Assembly: GCA_020627705.1 (NCBI GenBank) | Contig: JAHDGJ010000001.1 | Location: 348,398-412,397, forward strand | From: Saprospiraceae bacterium | Lineage (GTDB): Bacteria; Bacteroidota; Bacteroidia; Chitinophagales; Saprospiraceae | Length of the DNA: 64,000 nt | Direction: 5' to 3' | Shown: in pieces, positions 1 to 7,823 of the stretch | Layout of the letters: each line of letters opens with the position of its first letter | How positions within the stretch are numbered: the stretch's first letter is position 1 | Translations under genes and position numbers: made by a program | Notes under the pieces: generated by a model | Database searches by the model: none | What the model was told of the DNA's origin: nothing | The model's input: only the letters and a program-made list of their open reading frames with translations

Positions 1-775
1 CTTCGATTTCGGATACCGCAATGATTTTAGCGTCGCCTTCATTTTGACAAATTAGTCCTGCATATGACCCCACATTTCCAAGTCCTTGAATTACAATGCG
101 CTTACCAGCCATGCCAGTTTCTAAACCCACACTTTGCATCATTTTCTCATCCAAAAGCAATTCTCTCAATCCATAAAACACACCGCGACCAGTAGCCTCG
201 GTACGGCCTCTAATCCCATTTTGATTTACCGGCTTCCCAGTAACACATCCTACGGCATCAATTTCAGAACCTCCTTTAAAGGTGGTGTATGTATCTAAAA
301 TCCAAGCCATTTCTCGAGCACCTGTTCCATAGTCGGGCGCAGGCACATCACTACTAGGTCCAATAAAGTTTTTTCGGATGAGCTCCATGGTATACCTTCT
401 GGTGATTTTTTCGAGAGCTTCCGCATTGTATTTTCTCGGACTAATTGCTACTCCACCCTTTGCACCTCCAAAGGGTACATCTACGATGGCACATTTAAAA
501 GTCATCAAGGCGGCCAAGGCTTGCACTTCATCCTTATTTACATAACTACTGAAACGAATCCCACCCTTGGTTGGCAATCTATGCTGCGAATGTTGCACCC
601 GAAAAGCTTTGATTACTTCATACTTTTTCCCAATCTTAACTGGAAAGTTCATTTCGTAAATAGAATTACATGCCTTTATCTGACTCAAAAGTCCTTGAGG
701 CAAATCGGTAAGTGATGCGGCCTTATCAAAATTTTTGTGCACACTTTCCAAAAAACTAGCTTGTTTGCTACTCAT
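1..775 (-). CDS. Glu/Leu/Phe/Val dehydrogenase, 3' end cut by window edge
   Basis: Partial gene: 258 codons are visible and the reading frame runs off the left edge of the window. The product belongs to the hexameric glutamate/leucine dehydrogenase family, which catalyses NAD(P)-dependent oxidative deamination of glutamate (or reductive amination of 2-oxoglutarate) in the cytoplasm. Visible family motifs are LPTKGGIRF (around residue 68), the catalytic-lysine segment PFGGAKGG (residues 101-108), the [10 protein letters not shown] loop and the start of the Rossmann domain, [10 protein letters not shown]. The ATG at 775 overlaps the end of ccmD by 8 bp, so it is probably co-transcribed with the ccmBCD genes. 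Substrate preference (Glu versus branched-chain) cannot be decided from this part. Confidence 0.93.
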   Translation of the reverse strand, partial: MSSKQASFLESVHKNFDKAASLTDLPQGLLSQIKACNSIYEMNFPVKIGKKYEVIKAFRVQHSQHRLPTKGGIRFSSYVNKDEVQALAALMTFKCAIVDVPFGGAKGGVAISPRKYNAEALEKITRRYTMELIRKNFIGPSSDVPAPDYGTGAREMAWILDTYTTFKGGSEIDAVGCVTGKPVNQNGIRGRTEATGRGVFYGLRELLLDEKMMQSVGLETGMAGKRIVIQGLGNVGSYAGLICQNEGDAKIIAVSEIE

Positions 776-974
776 TGTTTTTGTTTTCTAATTCTTTAAT
801 TTTTCGTTCAATTCTAATCATATAAATGACGAAGCCTAAAAACAAAAGCAACACAACGGCCACTACCGTATAAATCTTCCCTGTTGATCTTAAAAAATCT
901 AAAGAAGTTTGAGCATTTATATTCAAACTTGATAGGGTCAGAATTATTAAAAGTAAATTAGTTTTCATCTTCAT
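768..974 (-). CDS. ccmD: CcmD family small membrane protein
   Basis: A 68-residue protein counted from the ATG at 974; an in-frame ATG at 968 and one at 1013 are alternatives. It has an N-terminal hydrophobic segment that ends in NINAQ and looks like a signal peptide, then a short linker, one transmembrane helix ([20 protein letters not shown] region) and a charged tail rich in Lys and Glu. Size, topology and the GKIYxVVAV segment fit Bacteroidota CcmD-like proteins, which assist release of the haem chaperone from the CcmABC complex. It directly follows ccmC, 46 bp away, and overlaps the dehydrogenase start. The assignment rests mainly on context and topology. Confidence 0.75.
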   Translation of the reverse strand: MKMKTNLLLIILTLSSLNINAQTSLDFLRSTGKIYTVVAVVLLLFLGFVIYMIRIERKIKELENKNNE

Positions 975-1020
975 ATTAATCGTGAATGTGACTCTTTTTT
1001 TAATGCTTGTCAAGAAATAT

Positions 1021-2076
1021 TTAATCTTTAAATTCTAAGTCTATATCGAGTTCGTCTAATCTGGATACACGATACCTAAGATTAGCCATCCAGCATCCCA
1101 ATAATATCAGTCCAAGTATAGCCGGATAAAACACCATGCGTAGGGTGTTGTCCATATCTTCATCTTTGAACGCAGGGTTTCCACCAACGCCAGGATGAAG
1201 ACTATCATACATCCTTGGAATTACCAATAAAAGTGGAATCATTGCGAAATACGCAAATATATTTAAGGCGGCCGATACCCTTTTGGATCGATCTTTATCT
1301 ACGATTGAGGAGCGAATAATAAAATATCCGACATAAATCAAAACCGAAACCGCGGCCATATTTAATCGAACGTCATTGGTCCAAAAAGCGCCCCAAGTAA
1401 ATTTAGCCCATACTGCACCTGTAGCTAAACCAAGCAGTCCGTAAAGCAACGAAATGGAAGTAAACGCATAAGCTCGGTGATCAAAGTCATTGTTAGACTT
1501 TCTGAGATACAAAAAACTGTAAATCATGGCAACTGTGGACAGTACAAATAGCGCCATCCAGATTGCCACGTGAAAAAAAACATTTCTTACGGTTTCATCC
1601 AAAATGTTCATAAAAGGAAAGCGCATGCCATCCGGTTTACGAAATTCAGGAATCGACGAGCTAGGAGTTTTTGTGTTCGCGAAATTGTTTTTTACAGTGA
1701 GTGCATCAGGGAAAACAGATTTGCCATCTATCTCATTATCTAGGTATAAACTTGCAGTAACGAAACTGTCTTGAGAGCTAATGCTTTGATTTAAGTCAAA
1801 TACAAGACTTGCTTGATTGTAAGCACCAATCTCTATTTTTTGAGGGAGGATAAAATGCGAAGAATCTATCCATAAATATGCCTTAAAGTCTTGGGCTTTT
1901 TGAAAGTTACTATTATAACCAGTGACATCCAATGTCACATTTTTACCCATTTCGAAATATTTCGGGTTGACATCATCGATACCTGAATTTAGAGGAACCA
2001 AAAATCCTACAATGATTACATAGCACATAAGTGCAACCGCTAAAATCTTCCACCATGACCGTGCAATAGTTTTCAT
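1021..2076 (-). CDS. ccmC: Haem exporter / cytochrome c assembly protein, CcmC (CcsA) family
   Basis: Integral membrane protein of the CcmC/CcmF/CcsA superfamily, which handles haem for periplasmic cytochrome c maturation. The haem-binding WGxxW motif is present as WGAFWTND, flanked by several transmembrane helices. It differs from a plain CcmC in having an N-terminal extra-cytoplasmic domain of roughly 130 residues between the first helix and the core, a layout I know from Bacteroidota homologues. The ORF could begin at 2091, but the ATG at 2076 avoids overlap with ccmB (which ends at 2079) and gives the usual charged-then-hydrophobic N-terminus. Middle gene of ccmB-ccmC-ccmD. Confidence 0.88.
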   Translation of the reverse strand: MKTIARSWWKILAVALMCYVIIVGFLVPLNSGIDDVNPKYFEMGKNVTLDVTGYNSNFQKAQDFKAYLWIDSSHFILPQKIEIGAYNQASLVFDLNQSISSQDSFVTASLYLDNEIDGKSVFPDALTVKNNFANTKTPSSSIPEFRKPDGMRFPFMNILDETVRNVFFHVAIWMALFVLSTVAMIYSFLYLRKSNNDFDHRAYAFTSISLLYGLLGLATGAVWAKFTWGAFWTNDVRLNMAAVSVLIYVGYFIIRSSIVDKDRSKRVSAALNIFAYFAMIPLLLVIPRMYDSLHPGVGGNPAFKDEDMDNTLRMVFYPAILGLILLGCWMANLRYRVSRLDELDIDLEFKD

Positions 2077-2078
2077 AG

Positions 2079-2735
2079 TTAAGCCTTCCACAAGGTAGGA
2101 AACAAAAGTAGGATTAATCCAAAAAGTAACATGTCAATTCCGAACAATAACAATAAATCTTGCGTAATATTTGAATTTGCTAAAATGCCAAGCGCGTGAG
2201 CAGATATCTTTATTCCCAAAAGCAGAATAGGTAAAATCATTGGGAGTCCAAGAATGCTACTTAACACTGCTGCATTTCGTTCTTTTGATGCCACCGCCGA
2301 AACAAAAGAAAACACAATGGATAGGCCTAAGCAAATGAGCAATTGATTTATCAAAAAAGAAGAATGATCCAAAACAGCGTCAAAACTGAAATAGATAAAA
2401 AGCAAATAATTGAGATTGGATAAGACAAACAAGAACAGAAAATTGTAAAGTATTTTAGAAACAATAAAGTCAATGGGATCAACTATCGTGTAGTAATATA
2501 AATCAAGGTTAGACTCGCTGGGCACAAAACTTTTCAATACTGCTGTTGAAGCCCCTAGAACCAATAATAACCAGTATAAAACGTTCCAACTCATCGTGCT
2601 AAATTGGTTGAAGGCTTTAAAAGCTATAAATATCAAAACCACCGAAAACAAAAAAATAGCCCCAATGGAAGCCTTGCTTCTAAGCTCCAACCTCATCTGT
2701 AAGGCAAGGAGTTTTGCTATTTTCTTTAATGACAT
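2079..2735 (-). CDS. ccmB: Haem exporter membrane protein CcmB
   Basis: A 218-residue polytopic membrane protein with about six hydrophobic segments. The N-terminus carries a basic, amphipathic stretch (LALQMRLELRSK) typical of CcmB, the permease partner of the CcmA ATPase in ABC-type haem/holo-CcmE release. Length fits the family (about 220 aa). It is the first gene of the minus-strand set ccmB-ccmC-ccmD-gdh and starts about 100 bp from the divergent amidase gene. The CcmA ATPase itself is not in this window, as is common in this phylum, where the genes may be dispersed. Confidence 0.88.
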   Translation of the reverse strand: MSLKKIAKLLALQMRLELRSKASIGAIFLFSVVLIFIAFKAFNQFSTMSWNVLYWLLLVLGASTAVLKSFVPSESNLDLYYYTIVDPIDFIVSKILYNFLFLFVLSNLNYLLFIYFSFDAVLDHSSFLINQLLICLGLSIVFSFVSAVASKERNAAVLSSILGLPMILPILLLGIKISAHALGILANSNITQDLLLLFGIDMLLFGLILLLFPTLWKA

Positions 2736-2837
2736 ACTGCCAATTTCTTAATAATTCAATTAATTAGAACAATTTCAACATAATACATATTATAAATAAT
2801 CGTAATATGTTTTATATTTACGCAACAAAATATCCAC

Positions 2838-4157
2838 ATGAGCCGATTATTTGTACTTTTTCTTTTGTTTTGCTCTATCCCAATATCGAGTAAGGCAAAC
2901 AGCACCCCGGTCAAATTTGAATACCACTCTGTAAAGGTAAATAAAGGAGATGGAGTTTATTCGCTATTGCGCCGATACAAATTGTTGGAAAATCCTTGCA
3001 ACCTCAAACATTTTTACGCACTGAATAAGATGTCTAAAAATGAGTCCTTGCAAGTAAATAAAAAATACAAGCTTCCGGTGATGATATATACCTACAACGG
3101 AAAGAGTATCAGATCCACCCTTGGAATCAATGACCTACAAAAAGCCCTGAGAATTAAAAGCTATAACGAAGAAGTGCGAAAAGCTAAACTTCGTAAAAAT
3201 AATTTTATCGTTAGTAAAATTCTGTGGGTCCCATACCACGAATTAAACTGTGGTGAGATGTCAAATTCAAATTATGAAAACAACAATGATTCAACTACCA
3301 AAGAGGCCGTTTCAAAAACCGATGAAAAGCTGAACAAGGAGAATCCTGTTGCTAAAGTAACACCGGTAAAAGCAGAAAGCCCTAAACCCAAAGAGGCTCC
3401 TGCTTTACCTAGTGTTAAAAGTTCTACCATTTCTGCTCCTATATTTGGAAAGCAGTATGAATCAGTAACGGTAAAAGACAAAGCACTGGAAAACCAAGTT
3501 TTCTATGTGGTAAGCGGACATGGAGGTCCAGACCCAGGAGCACGATGTACAGATTGTAAAGAAATATTGTGCGAAGATGAATATGCCTATGATGTGGCAT
3601 TACGTCTTTCCAAAAATTTAATGGAGCATGGAGCAACTGTTCATGTCATTATTCAAGACGATGATGGCATCAGAGATGATAATTTTTTAGATTGTGATTC
3701 TGATGAAACTTGCCTTGGGAAATTACCCATTCCAAGAAATCAAAAATTAAGATTATTACAACGCACTACTGCAATAAATGATCTTTATAAGGTGTACAAA
3801 AAAAGAGGTGTTAAGTCCCAAAAAACAATAAGCATCCACATCGACTCGAACACAAAAGACAAGAAGATGGACGCTTATTTCTGTTATTACAAAAACAGCA
3901 AAGCAAGCAAAGTATTAGCGACCAATCTAAAGGAAACCTTTGCTAAGAAATATGCTTATCACCAAAAAGATCGTATCTATAAAGGTAAAATAAGCCCACG
4001 GGGTTTTTATATTTTACGAAACACTGCGGCGCCTGCAGTGTTGGTAGAATTAGCCAATATAAAAAACAAAAACAATCAAAAAAGATTTGTTTATCCCTCG
4101 AATAGACAGCATTTGGCAGACTGGTTATATGAAGGATTAACTGGTGAGATTTTATAA
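2838..4157 (+). CDS. N-acetylmuramoyl-L-alanine amidase (Amidase_3) with N-terminal LysM-like region
   Basis: Exported zinc amidase that would cleave the bond between MurNAc and L-alanine in peptidoglycan, probably at division or during wall turnover. Residues 1-20 form a signal peptide. Residues about 26-85 resemble a LysM module (VNKGDGVYSLLRRY), followed by a low-complexity Lys/Pro/Ser linker (about 145-205). The C-terminal catalytic domain has the expected zinc and catalytic residues: H228 in VVSGHGG, E248 in CEDEYAYD, H334 in SIHIDS and E405 in VLVELAN. Several cysteines (CTDCKEILC, CDSDETC) sit in an insert between the first two ligands. The stop codon lies inside the first unit of the adjacent 15-bp tandem repeat. 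Confidence 0.9.
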   Translation: MSRLFVLFLLFCSIPISSKANSTPVKFEYHSVKVNKGDGVYSLLRRYKLLENPCNLKHFYALNKMSKNESLQVNKKYKLPVMIYTYNGKSIRSTLGINDLQKALRIKSYNEEVRKAKLRKNNFIVSKILWVPYHELNCGEMSNSNYENNNDSTTKEAVSKTDEKLNKENPVAKVTPVKAESPKPKEAPALPSVKSSTISAPIFGKQYESVTVKDKALENQVFYVVSGHGGPDPGARCTDCKEILCEDEYAYDVALRLSKNLMEHGATVHVIIQDDDGIRDDNFLDCDSDETCLGKLPIPRNQKLRLLQRTTAINDLYKVYKKRGVKSQKTISIHIDSNTKDKKMDAYFCYYKNSKASKVLATNLKETFAKKYAYHQKDRIYKGKISPRGFYILRNTAAPAVLVELANIKNKNNQKRFVYPSNRQHLADWLYEGLTGEIL

Positions 4158-4228
4158 CTCGGTATACTATAACTCGGTATACTATAACTCGGTATACTAT
4201 AACTCGGTATACTATAACTCGGTATACA
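4154..4228. repeat. Five-copy 15-bp tandem repeat between convergent genes
   Basis: Five head-to-tail copies of ataactcggtatact (units at 4154, 4169, 4184, 4199 and 4214). The first four are identical and the fifth differs only at its last base. The array supplies the stop codon of the upstream amidase (TAA at 4155-4157) and also the last codons (Tyr-Thr-Glu-Leu) and the TAG stop of the convergent LuxE-like gene. Each unit contains the hexameric palindrome gtatac. In the LuxE-like reading frame every unit carries a stop, so gain or loss of units would not extend that protein. Confidence 0.95.
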
Positions 4229-5186
4229 TTAAGTTACAACCTCGAATATCAGAGTGATCTAATCTTCCCAACACCTGTAGTCTACCCTCTGTATCAATCC
4301 TTCCTAGATCTTCAGTAAGGATAAATCCGCAAGAATCAATATTGGCGAGGTCAATAATACCGATCATTCCGGTTTTGCCAGGTGGCACTTCTTGAAAGGG
4401 ATCATTTATTTCCCTAATGCTTACCCTCATAGAATTAGGAATACTAAAATAACCTTCGCCCTTACTATACATCTGACTCATCAATTCTGTCATTCCATAT
4501 TCCGAGTGAATGCATTCAACATTAAAATGCTGCTTTAATATTTGATGTAATTCCAAACGCTGCATTTCTTTTCTCCTTCCCTTCATACCTCCTGTCTCCA
4601 TTATAATGGAACCAGAAAGATCGACCTGCGCCTTCTCAGCCCAATCCAACAAAGCATAACTTACTCCAAATACTATCAAGTTTTGAGCGCCTTTAATTTG
4701 GTTCAATTTATTCAAATCGAAATCAATAAAAGCAGATCCTGTTACTGCTGATGACGAGATAAAATAATCTATCATGTATATAAGCGAGCTATGTGTATTT
4801 TCTAAATAAGAGGGCAACAAGGCTAAGATTTGATAGGAATTGATCTTTCCGTATTGTCGCTCAAACAAATGCTTTGCAATCCACTTGTACCAGTTCAAGT
4901 CATTTACGTAATGCTTGCTTGTAGCAGAGGATGTCGTGCCACTGCTTTGGAAGTAGAAGGAATGCGCTTCATTGCAAACAATCTTGTTTGTTTTGAAAGC
5001 AGAAATAGGTAGAAGTGGAATTTGATGTACAGTAGAAGGATTGATTGAAAAAATCTTGCAATACTTTTGGTATACCATATTCGTTTGAAATTGGTAACGA
5101 AACAATTCCAAAGCCATTTGTTCAAAGTCCTTGGAATCATGGATTACATGATCTTTTAAATCTTTAATAAATTCTTCTCTAAACAA
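4212..5186 (-). CDS. LuxE/PaaK-like acyl-protein synthetase
   Basis: Adenylate-forming enzyme of the LuxE family, which activates a carboxylic acid with ATP and transfers the acyl group to a protein or thiol. Visible signatures are the phosphate-binding loop SSGTTS (residues 81-86), an ETGG segment near residue 200 and the EYGMTEL motif typical of ANL enzymes, followed by a C-terminal LGRLDHSDIRG stretch. At 324 residues it matches stand-alone LuxE-like proteins rather than full acyl-CoA ligases. The start appears to be TTG at 5186; no in-frame ATG precedes the conserved region. No luxCD-type reductase or transferase lies nearby, so the acyl acceptor is unknown. The C-terminal YTEL comes from the tandem repeat. 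Confidence 0.82.
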   Translation of the reverse strand: MFREEFIKDLKDHVIHDSKDFEQMALELFRYQFQTNMVYQKYCKIFSINPSTVHQIPLLPISAFKTNKIVCNEAHSFYFQSSGTTSSATSKHYVNDLNWYKWIAKHLFERQYGKINSYQILALLPSYLENTHSSLIYMIDYFISSSAVTGSAFIDFDLNKLNQIKGAQNLIVFGVSYALLDWAEKAQVDLSGSIIMETGGMKGRRKEMQRLELHQILKQHFNVECIHSEYGMTELMSQMYSKGEGYFSIPNSMRVSIREINDPFQEVPPGKTGMIGIIDLANIDSCGFILTEDLGRIDTEGRLQVLGRLDHSDIRGCNLMYTEL

Positions 5187-5227
5187 TTTTGAATGAATTG
5201 TACTAGTTTTAATTTAAAATCTAGAAC

Positions 5228-5710
5228 GTGAAGTTACACTTTGGTTTTTATTTGCTCCTCAGTTTAAGCCTAACTGCATGTCTTAACGCACCTAACGTTT
5301 CTGAAGTACCATCCATTGACTTTTTATCTATATCTAAAGACACTTTACAACAAAGTCCGGTTGGTTTGACTGATTCATTGATTGTTTCTTTTCAATTTGA
5401 AGATGGAGATGGAGATTTAGGTCAAGATCAAATTTTGGATTTATTTGTTACCGATAATCGTACCGGTGAATCCTACGGAAACTTGAGTATTCCGAGCCTT
5501 CCCGAACAAGGAGCAAGTAATGGCATTAATGGCGAAATCAGTTTTAAAATATTTTCCACGTGCTGTATTTTTCCTGATGGTATTCCTCCTTGCGAATCAC
5601 CCGCTGCGTATCCAGAAAACGAACTTAGCCTAGATATTATGATAAGAGATAGAAGCGGCAATGAAAGCAACACAATAACTACAAGCAGAGTTGTGCTATT
5701 ATGTAACTAG
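5228..5710 (+). CDS. Hypothetical lipoprotein
   Basis: A 160-residue predicted lipoprotein starting with GTG. It has a hydrophobic signal peptide ending in the lipobox LTAC (cysteine at residue 18). The mature part has an FEDGDGDLG segment, an acidic pattern often seen in Bacteroidota surface lipoproteins, then an Ig-like ending IRDRSGNESNTI and a paired-cysteine stretch (TCCIFPDGIPPC). No enzymatic motif is visible. It ends 1 bp from the convergent ArsC-like gene. The function is unknown, with an envelope location inferred from the lipobox. Confidence 0.75.
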   Translation: MKLHFGFYLLLSLSLTACLNAPNVSEVPSIDFLSISKDTLQQSPVGLTDSLIVSFQFEDGDGDLGQDQILDLFVTDNRTGESYGNLSIPSLPEQGASNGINGEISFKIFSTCCIFPDGIPPCESPAAYPENELSLDIMIRDRSGNESNTITTSRVVLLCN

Positions 5711-5711
5711 C

Positions 5712-6062
5712 TCAGCCAAAAAATGCTTTCATTTCTTCTATATTCTTTTTTGCATTGCCTACAAATACTCGGTCTTCATAAATAAGTACTGGTCTTTTCA
5801 AAAAAGTATATTCTTTTAAAATGTAATCCTCATAATCCTTCTCACTTAACTGCATTTCGTGCAACCCCAATTGTCTAAATTTCATGGCTCGACGACTAAA
5901 TATGGACTCGTAAGATCCTGTCATATTTTTTACTTCTTGCAATTCCTTTTTAGAAATATTTTGAAATTTAATGTTTTGCAGTACAACATCTTTGGGAAAA
6001 TCAATCTCTTTCATTATTCGTTTACAGGTCGAACAACTTTCTAGGTAAAACAACTTCTTCAT
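5712..6062 (-). CDS. ArsC/Spx-family thioredoxin-fold protein
   Basis: Small protein (116 aa from the ATG at 6062) of the ArsC/Spx/YffB family, a thioredoxin fold with a CxxC pair, here ESCSTCKRI (Cys10 and Cys13), and the later RPVLIYEDR segment typical of the family. Classical ArsC reduces arsenate using glutathione/glutaredoxin; Spx-like members instead bind RNA polymerase or reduce small thiols, and sequence alone does not decide. The longer reading frame to 6146 would overlap the divergent nucleoside phosphorylase, so 6062 is preferred. No ars operon partners are present. Confidence 0.8.
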   Translation of the reverse strand: MKKLFYLESCSTCKRIMKEIDFPKDVVLQNIKFQNISKKELQEVKNMTGSYESIFSRRAMKFRQLGLHEMQLSEKDYEDYILKEYTFLKRPVLIYEDRVFVGNAKKNIEEMKAFFG

Positions 6063-6097
6063 GATTCTTATCTTGTGACCTAAATATATTATAAGCT

Positions 6098-6976
6098 TTG
6101 AAGATACTGAAGGAATCCGAACTGATTTTAAATAACGATGGATCAATTTATCATTTACAACTTAAACCTGGTGAGGTATTTCCTACCATTATTACTGTCG
6201 GTGATCAAAAGAGAGCCAAATTGATTTCCAAAAAATTGGATAAAATTCTGCATTACAAAAAAAATAGAGAATTTGTCTGCTATTCTGGACTCCTAAAAAC
6301 TAAAAGGATTTCTATCGTTTCTACAGGTATAGGAACGGATAACATTGATATCGTATTCAACGAAATAGATGCTTTATTTAACATCGACTTCGTTTCTAGA
6401 AGGGTGAAACGTAAAAAAACAAAACTAGATTTCATTCGAATAGGGACCTCAGGATGTTTGAGAAAAGAAATACCTGTGGACAGCTTTTTAGTTAGTCATG
6501 CTGCTCTCGGACTAGATGGACTGGGTATCTTTTACGACACGCTAAAAAGCAAAGAACTAAAAAAACTTCTTCCAAAGTCAATTGCCAAACTTGTACCCAA
6601 TGCATATTTTGTAGAAGCTTCAAAGACTTTATTAAAAACTTTTAGAAGCGATTCATTGCACCCAGGTACGACCATTACGGCTGCCGGATTTTACAACCCC
6701 CAATCCAGAATGTTACGGATTAAATCCCCATTTGCAGAACAATTTCAAAAGGCTTTATTAAATGACAAGCTTTCAAAGCAACTCACAAATTTAGAAATGG
6801 AAACAGCTGGGATTTATTTGTTAGCAAAATCATTGGGACACCGAGCAATTTCCTTAAATGCCTTGCTTGCCAACAGAAGCAGTGGTGCTTTTAGCAGCAA
6901 TCCCCAAAAGACCATTGATTCACTCATAGATTTTACCCTTGAGAAAATTGTTCAATCGAAAAATCTAGGTTTATAA
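6098..6976 (+). CDS. Nucleoside phosphorylase (uridine phosphorylase-like)
   Basis: Member of the PNP/UDP family, which splits nucleosides with phosphate to a free base and ribose-1-phosphate. Motifs seen are GDQKRA for phosphate binding near the N-terminus, VSTGIGTDNIDI (the substrate-region glycine loop), IRIGTSG and the NLEMETAGIY segment, whose Glu-Met-Glu contacts the ribose. The 292-residue length is a little above the usual 250-290. The start is a TTG at 6098, since there is no ATG before the GDQKRA region. Base specificity cannot be told from the sequence; the QxR uracil signature of UdP was not identified with certainty. Confidence 0.85.
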   Translation: MKILKESELILNNDGSIYHLQLKPGEVFPTIITVGDQKRAKLISKKLDKILHYKKNREFVCYSGLLKTKRISIVSTGIGTDNIDIVFNEIDALFNIDFVSRRVKRKKTKLDFIRIGTSGCLRKEIPVDSFLVSHAALGLDGLGIFYDTLKSKELKKLLPKSIAKLVPNAYFVEASKTLLKTFRSDSLHPGTTITAAGFYNPQSRMLRIKSPFAEQFQKALLNDKLSKQLTNLEMETAGIYLLAKSLGHRAISLNALLANRSSGAFSSNPQKTIDSLIDFTLEKIVQSKNLGL

Positions 6977-7004
6977 GGTATTATTCGAAAAGTGATAATG
7001 TAGC

Positions 7005-7661
7005 TTAGCCCTTAGCTTTTCTATGATCAGCTAAAAATTTCTCTAAACCGATATCCGTTAAAGGATGCTTTAGTAGCCCCATATAAGCGCTCAATGGGCT
7101 TGTAACCACATCTGTTCCTGCTTTAGCCGCATCAACAATGTGTAGCGCATTTCGGATAGATGCCGAAAGGATCAAAGTGTCAAAACCTTGAATGGCATAG
7201 ATTTCAGCAATGTCATGAATAAGTTGCATTCCACTCCATGTCAGGTCATCGACTCGACCTATAAATGGAGAGACATAGGTTGCCCCAGCTTTTGCGGCTA
7301 GAATGGCTTGGCCCGGAGAAAACACAAGTGTACAATTTGTTTTTATGCCTTCTTTAGTAAAATTGGAAATCGCCTTAACACCATCTTTAATCATTGGGAC
7401 TTTGACTACGATATTTGGAGCAATTTTGGCCAAAGCTCGCCCTTCCTCCATAATACCATCAAAATCTGTGGCAATGACCTCAGCACTTACATCTCCGTCT
7501 ACCACATCGCAAATTTTCGCATAATGGTTGCGAATATTTTCTTTACCTGTAATCCCCTCTTTTGCCATTAACGACGGATTAGTCGTTACGCCATCTAAGA
7601 GTCCAAAATCTTTTGCTTCTTTAATTTGTTCTATGGAAGCGGTATCGATGAAAAATTGCAT
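7005..7661 (-). CDS. tal: Transaldolase, small (fructose-6-phosphate aldolase-like) type
   Basis: A 218-residue class I aldolase of the short transaldolase/FSA subfamily, exchanging dihydroxyacetone units between sugar phosphates in the pentose phosphate pathway. It starts with the diagnostic MQFFIDTASI, has GVTTNPSL at residues 24-31 and the Schiff-base lysine K87 in IVVKVPM, and ends with VDDL...ASIRN and the DVVTSP region. The ATG at 7661 is chosen because the longer frame (to 7925) runs through the SRP RNA gene and the RluA gene. It lies immediately downstream of the SRP RNA on the same strand, with a 34-bp gap. Confidence 0.93.
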   Translation of the reverse strand: MQFFIDTASIEQIKEAKDFGLLDGVTTNPSLMAKEGITGKENIRNHYAKICDVVDGDVSAEVIATDFDGIMEEGRALAKIAPNIVVKVPMIKDGVKAISNFTKEGIKTNCTLVFSPGQAILAAKAGATYVSPFIGRVDDLTWSGMQLIHDIAEIYAIQGFDTLILSASIRNALHIVDAAKAGTDVVTSPLSAYMGLLKHPLTDIGLEKFLADHRKAKG

Positions 7662-7695
7662 AATTGAGCCTTGGTGAAGGTTGAAATAATAAAGT

Positions 7696-7782
7696 GAGGA
7701 ACAATACCTAGTCGCTCGACCTCTTACCCTTGCTGCGTTTCCACCCTGGGGGAATTCAGAAGGAGCAGACCGTACCGTCCTC
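7696..7782 (-). ncRNA. ffs: Signal recognition particle RNA, small bacterial type (4.5S)
   Basis: Read on the minus strand, this 87-nt segment has the SRP domain IV hallmark: CAGG opposite GCAGCAAGG, capped by GU-GGAA-AC, that is the GGAA tetraloop with its asymmetric and symmetric internal loops for Ffh binding. The 5' end (GAGGACGGUAC-GGUC) pairs with the 3' end (GACUAGGUAUUGUUCCUC) to close a long hairpin. The RNA partners Ffh in co-translational membrane targeting. A TAAGTTTG promoter box lies directly upstream. The exact ends are estimated from the pairing. Confidence 0.9.
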
Positions 7783-7790
7783 ACCGGCCG

Positions 7791-7823
7791 CAAACTTACG
7801 ATCTTTATTGCAAAGCATCCAAA
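7791..7823 (-). promoter_or_regulatory. Promoter of the SRP RNA gene (Bacteroidota type)
   Basis: On the minus strand, TAAGTTTG (7798-7791) matches the Bacteroidota -7 box TAnnTTTG exactly, and TTTGG (7823-7819) lies 20 nt upstream in the position of the -33 box. The predicted transcription start is near 7784, right at the 5' end of the SRP RNA hairpin. The promoter overlaps the last codons of the RluA-family gene. Confidence 0.72.

Noticed and set aside
521-715. Plus-strand ORF of 64 aa within the glutamate dehydrogenase gene
   Set aside because: It is antisense to a well supported dehydrogenase coding region.
4154-4228. 15-bp repeat considered as a CRISPR array
   Set aside because: Units are directly abutting with no spacers, too short for CRISPR repeats, and no cas genes are nearby.
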